From Tethya wilhelma (lineage: Eukaryota; Porifera; Demospongiae; Tethyida; Tethyidae), in assembly GCA_964030475.1 (NCBI GenBank), contig CAXIPT010000001.1:4276849-4340848 (forward strand): a stretch of DNA of 64,000 nt, read 5' to 3'. The position numbers were made by a program, and so were the translations under genes. A model generated the notes under the pieces. That model worked only from the letters and a program-made list of their open reading frames with translations. It did no database searches and had not been told where the DNA came from. This document shows positions 55,201 to 61,200 of this stretch, piece by piece (positions within the stretch are counted from its first letter, which is position 1; every line of letters begins with the position of its first letter).

Positions 55201-58200
55201 AATTAACTGCGTGATTATATTTTATCATATTAATTTTAATAATTACGCATAATTTTGTTCTCAGCTTTGGCTCTGGATCTGGACCAATATGGCTTGATGA
55301 TTTGCAGTGTACATCTTTTGAGACAAGGCTCATTTCTTGCAATCACAGGTCGATTGGGATCCACCGTTGTACTAGTCATACTGAAGATATTGCTGTTGTG
55401 TGTGACAGTAAGTCTTATAGCTCTAAACGGACAGTGGGGTACAATTTGTGATAATAGAATATCAACAATGTAAATAATTTTATGTTCGACTTTCATTTGT
55501 ACAGCAACTGGTGATGTGCAACACGCTAAAGTAAGCAAAATGACATTGTATACAGTTTTGATGTTATCCTGAAGTGATTTATGTCATATTTAATTCTGTG
55601 ACAGAGCAACACGTTTCAAGGGATTGTCATAACCAATGGATTTCAGTCTTACTCTATCTTTACCTATCGATGTGGATTTTTAGGCTGGTCTGGAAATGCA
55701 ACTATTGGTTTCACAATCCCAGGAGGTGCCTTTGTGAATGATCCCAACAGTGGCAATGGTGCCAGACTGATAGCATGCCAAAACTCCAGCCTCAGTTGGA
55801 AAAATATTGTTTACAGTTTGCGTGAGTAAAACTGTTTCTCAATTAAGTATTGATGTAGAAATAGTCTATATATTTATAACTTTAGATGAAACAGAGATTC
55901 ATTTCTTTACTGTTGGTGTCACTTCTGGAGTTACACGAACATATCTACCTTCAGTAGTTGATGGCTCATCAGAAGCTATCCATATCCCTTTTGGTTTTCT
56001 ATTTGGAAGCAGCAACCAATCAACTGTTTATGCAAGTTACTGTAGCTAAATGTATATTCAAGACGTGATTATAATTTTGTTTTGCAGGTCAATACAAATG
56101 GTTTTTTCTCGTTTGGACGTAAGGTGACATATAGTGACTCTGAACTGTTTCCTTCATCAGCTGACTATAACTACTTGGTAGCTCCATTCTGGTCTAATGT
56201 TGATATCAGCAACAGAATTGGTGAAGTATCATACGAAGTACACAATTCTGGTAACTACCTCCATTCAATTAGTATTTGTATCAGTCAGCAACAACAAATT
56301 CAGTTCAATGCTAGCTGGATGCTTGTAGCAGAATGGAAAACAGTACCTCAATTTGGAGAATCAATATCTGTTGTAAGTCTTAAAAGTGTCACATATACAA
56401 GCCTGTTACTGTGTGTATACCTACTGTACTGTTTTAGCTGATCTATTATGTACTCTGTTAAATTCATAATCTTTTGTTGTATCTACAGACTAACACTTTC
56501 CAGGGAATTCTTGCAACCAATGGACAACAGTCATATTCAGTATTCATTTACCAGTGTGGGCAGATGACATGGGCTGGTAATGCCACAGTTGGGTTTAATG
56601 CAGATGGCAACTTCTACTGGAATGAATACTCCAGTAGAACTCCTGAAATTGGGAACATTGCTTGTATGAATGTATCTGCCTCTGGTTGGAGGAATGTGGT
56701 ATACCAACTATGTAAGTAATCAAGTCAAAAAAAATGGCTTAATATCATACGTACGATAGTACGTATAGTAGGAATGGACTGCATGTCTCATAGACCCGAT
56801 ACAAAATGTTTATCACCATAAAAATCTAGCAAAACAAAGTTAAGGGAGGAATACACCACAATTTCTTTTCCAAAAAAAATTTTTTTTCATAGCACCTATA
56901 TACCTTGCTTAGTTAATGAACTACTTGTATTTGGCATTTAGAGCATTATCATGCTCTATTATGAAGCTAGATACATTTTTGTCCAAGATATCAACTTAAT
57001 TCACAACAATTAAGCCCTCAAACTTGTTCAAAGGCTCTCCCAACAGATTACCAACTGCATGCAAGGCCTGAGTCTCACAGAAACTTCACTGGAGACTCGT
57101 AGAGAGCACTAGTGGGAAGCCATGGACCATAGTGCCACTTTTGTTCATACTAACTGACTTACTTGATACTCGTTTTCATCACCTAAACAAAAACTAGAAA
57201 GCTTTGAAACTTAGTATATAAATTCATGTATTTCAAGGTAGCAATCTTCTTGTAGGTAGAGTTCAAATATCTATCCATGTGGCATTTAACGTGCATGCAC
57301 ATTAGTTTTTCTAGCATTAATGCATGTAGCTACTACTCAAGAAGCTTTTTCGTAGAGACTAACTAGTCTCTAATTGTATTCACACTGTAGTGTTGAAAGA
57401 AGTGAATGAACAAGTAATAAAAATAAGAAGTGTAGGAATGAGCAGTGCATGCTGTAAAAAGTATTAGAACAAGGAATGTCTCAATTTCAGCACATGACTA
57501 CTTCATTTTCCTGTGTGTTCAAGTCTTAGCCAGTACTCTGACTGATAAGATTGGCATGAATTTATACCATTAATGTGATAGTATGTGATACTGTTGCTAT
57601 AATAAGCTATTCATGCATCTACCAATCATTCTTGAAAATGAACCATTAATTTTATGACATGAATAATTAAGGAATCAAAAATGAAACTGAAGTAGTCATG
57701 TGCCAAACTGATTGAAACATTCCTTGTTCCAATACTTTTTACAGCACTACCCATTCCTACACTGCTTTTTTAATATTGTAATTATTAATCTTACATTGTA
57801 TATGATAATCTAGATGACACCTATCTTCCATTCCTCTCACTTGGTGTAACTGCTGGAGTTGCCACTAACTATTTGCCTCAAACTGTAAATTCTGCTGCTG
57901 TGGTGAACATTTCACGTAATTTCTCATTTGGTGCTGATCGGTACCAATCAGTCTATGTAAGTATAATCATTATGATTGTATCAGTATGCATGATTAATTT
58001 TTTTGTGTGTTAAACTCTTATTCAGCTGACATCAAATGGTTACTATTCGTTTGGAGCAGAAGCCCACTTGTTTGGTCCTGTTCTGTTTCCTGAGTCAGAG
58101 ACATACAATTCACTGGTTGCTCCTTACTGGGTTGACCACGATATCCGATTTTCAGGACAAATTTCCTATGAAGTTCATACCACATTCACTGCATTGATGA

Positions 58201-61200
58201 GCTATGTAAATAATATCATTCAGAACAGGGTTGATGATAGATTTGTTGCAAGTTGGATGATGATTGCTGACTTCAAAGATGTGCCTCAGTACAACTCATT
58301 TGTAAACAAGACAAACTCATTTCAAGGGATAATCATTTCAAATGATAACCAGTCGTATGCTGTGTTCACTTACCAGTGTGGCTCACTTACAAGTTATGGC
58401 AGTGACCAGGCCAGTGGTACAATTGGTTTCAATTCAGATGGAAGCTACTTTGAGAACTATCCATTCAGTGGAACATCAAGGTTACTTGAAGTAGCTTGTC
58501 TCAAATACCCCAAAAGCATTTGGAACAACCTTCTTTATTCACTGACTTCATCATCAGGTTAGATGGTACATGTATGCTGCTATTATAGCATGCATCTGCA
58601 TGAATATTTTATGTAAATCATTGTCATGTACAGGTATACATGTTACTCTCACGTCTAATCCACCTGGACCTAGTTATCCAGCAGCTACATGGATCACATT
58701 CAATTGTGCCACATCAAATGGATCTGGAGCATATACATATCAGTGGAAAGTCTATTGTGGGTATACTGGTGATCTCCTTTTTGAGTCAAGGCCTGGATCT
58801 ACAAGCACCTATAGAATCAAATCTACCCCATCAATGTGCTTTGACAGAATTGAATGTGTAATCAGAGATACAATCCTTCCTTTGTTTGGATTGAATTCAG
58901 TTACCATCACCACTATTTCTGGTGACTATAATTTTAACCATGACTGTTTAATTGTATTTGTAACAAAATGCTGCTCCTTGATTTGCTCTCCCATTAATGT
59001 AGGTGTTGGAATATTTGCAAACGATAACTCAGCACCTAATAACAGTGCTATCTTGGCTGATAGAAATAATGAGATTGGAACTCTCTCTTGTAACTCTGGT
59101 TCTCGTACTGCTGGTATTGGACAATGGTTTCTGCCAAGTGGAACAGAGATTACAGCAAATAGTGGTGGTTCATTCACTGTTGTTCATGGTGGTGGCAATT
59201 TTCCATCCTTTGCTGGACTTCAATTGAAATCTGGAATTACATTTATGGCTGAAAATGAAGGGGTATATACCTGTGTTATGCCTGATGCTGATGGTGTTCA
59301 GCAAACTCTACATGTAGGAATTTATCGCAATGGATTTTATGGTAAGTACTATAATAAGTGTTATTGAATCTCTAAACCATTGACTTTTTTCTTCATGCAC
59401 TCATTTGTGAATTTTAGTCATCCCCAGATCTGAAGTAATGGCAACTAACACTGATACCATGTCTTTTGGCCTTTCCTGCACTTCAATTGGAAGCCCTGTA
59501 TCGATGAATTGGTTTCTTCCTAATCTGTTGACAAGTAGCACTGACTATCAGATTGTGCAAATACTGATGAATGGAACAGCATCATTATTTCAATCCACAC
59601 TCAACTTCTCAAATTCCCCTTATCCCAACACAACTGGTGAGGGTGTCTGCAGATCAACAACGTTGTATGTCAGTGCAAACAATTCAGTAACAGATTCTTC
59701 TACAGCCTCTGGTAAGGTTTGTACATGCACCAAAAGTTTTTGTTTCGTTGAATTTGATTTCAGTTGTTACCGTTGAATACATACTTAAATTAATTGTGTT
59801 TTCTGGTCATGAATTTGATTTATGTGTTTGTATTTACTGCAGATGAAAGCAACTTTGGTTTGTATGCTGTTGGTGAAGTAGTTACTATGAACTGCAATGA
59901 TCGTAGTGGACTAGCAGATCAAGTTGAGTGGCTTAATTCAACTGGGAATGATGTTCTACCTGATGCATCGAATCAGTCTGCTATTCTGACATTCAATCCA
60001 GTCAATGATACACTGCATGGCCTGGAATATGTTTGTAGAATTCGTACGTCAGGAGTGGTTCGAGATTTGAATTTCATCATTTATGTTCTTGGTAAGTAAA
60101 TGGAAAATTTGTCATGCTATTATTGACTACTAATAATTTTTAAAAACATGCAGTGCCACCTATTCCTGTGACTGTACAAATCATTCCTTTGAGATCTGGT
60201 ACTCAATCCACTGGTCAGAACTACAATTTGATATGTACTGCTTCGAAAACTGTGAATGGTTTAAGTCTACCAGTTCAAACTCAATGGATAAGACCAGACA
60301 TGACTACTGTTGTCAATGATGGAGCTATCACTGTGTCCAGTGGTGTTAATAGTACACTTGGGACAACTCAAATTATCACTTTTCAACTACTACATACATC
60401 TCATGCTGGTCTATATACTTGTAACGTATTGCTTAGTTCTCCCGCACTCTCTACTGATTTCCAGACTGATGAATCTTATACTGTATTTATTTCAAGTATG
60501 TAAGAGTTTGTGCATTAATTGTAAATGTATGCATAATTTATGTACTGTTTTTGGTTTTGTTGTGTATATAGTGCCTTCTCCAATTGTTGCAATATTTCCA
60601 AGTGATAGTGAGCTGGAATATGTAGGAACCAACAGCAGTGTTACCATAATCTGCAATGTCACTCTACCAGCAACAGTAGATGATGAGGTAGTTGTGGATA
60701 TGGAGTGGTTTGGTCCAAGCTCAAATGAGACACTCAGGAACTCCTCTCAGTTTGTACTTGTGGAAAGCTATCATGAAAATGATGGCAGAGTATTTCAAAG
60801 TAGGATTACCATTAACAACTTTGACCCTAGTATCCATAATGGTGAGTACCTCTGCAATGCCTCTGTGTCTTCCATGTCTCCTTATGTCCAAGGAAGTACT
60901 GCAAATGATATGGAGGATGTTACCTTGATAGGTGAGCATTAATTGGCTTACACTTTACGGATAATTATTTTTACGTGTGTGCATCCTATAATGCCTCTTG
61001 TTCTACTATTATAGCACTGGATTCCAATGTACAAACTAACCCATCAAGTTTAAGAGTTCTGGATATTGAACCATACAATACTTTCAGTATTATATGTACA
61101 GCAACTGTTGTAGAAAACGTAACTGCATCCAAATCTTTTTCGTGGACTGTGTCTTCTACCATTGGTACCAGTATTGTGACCAGCAATAATGACACATCTG

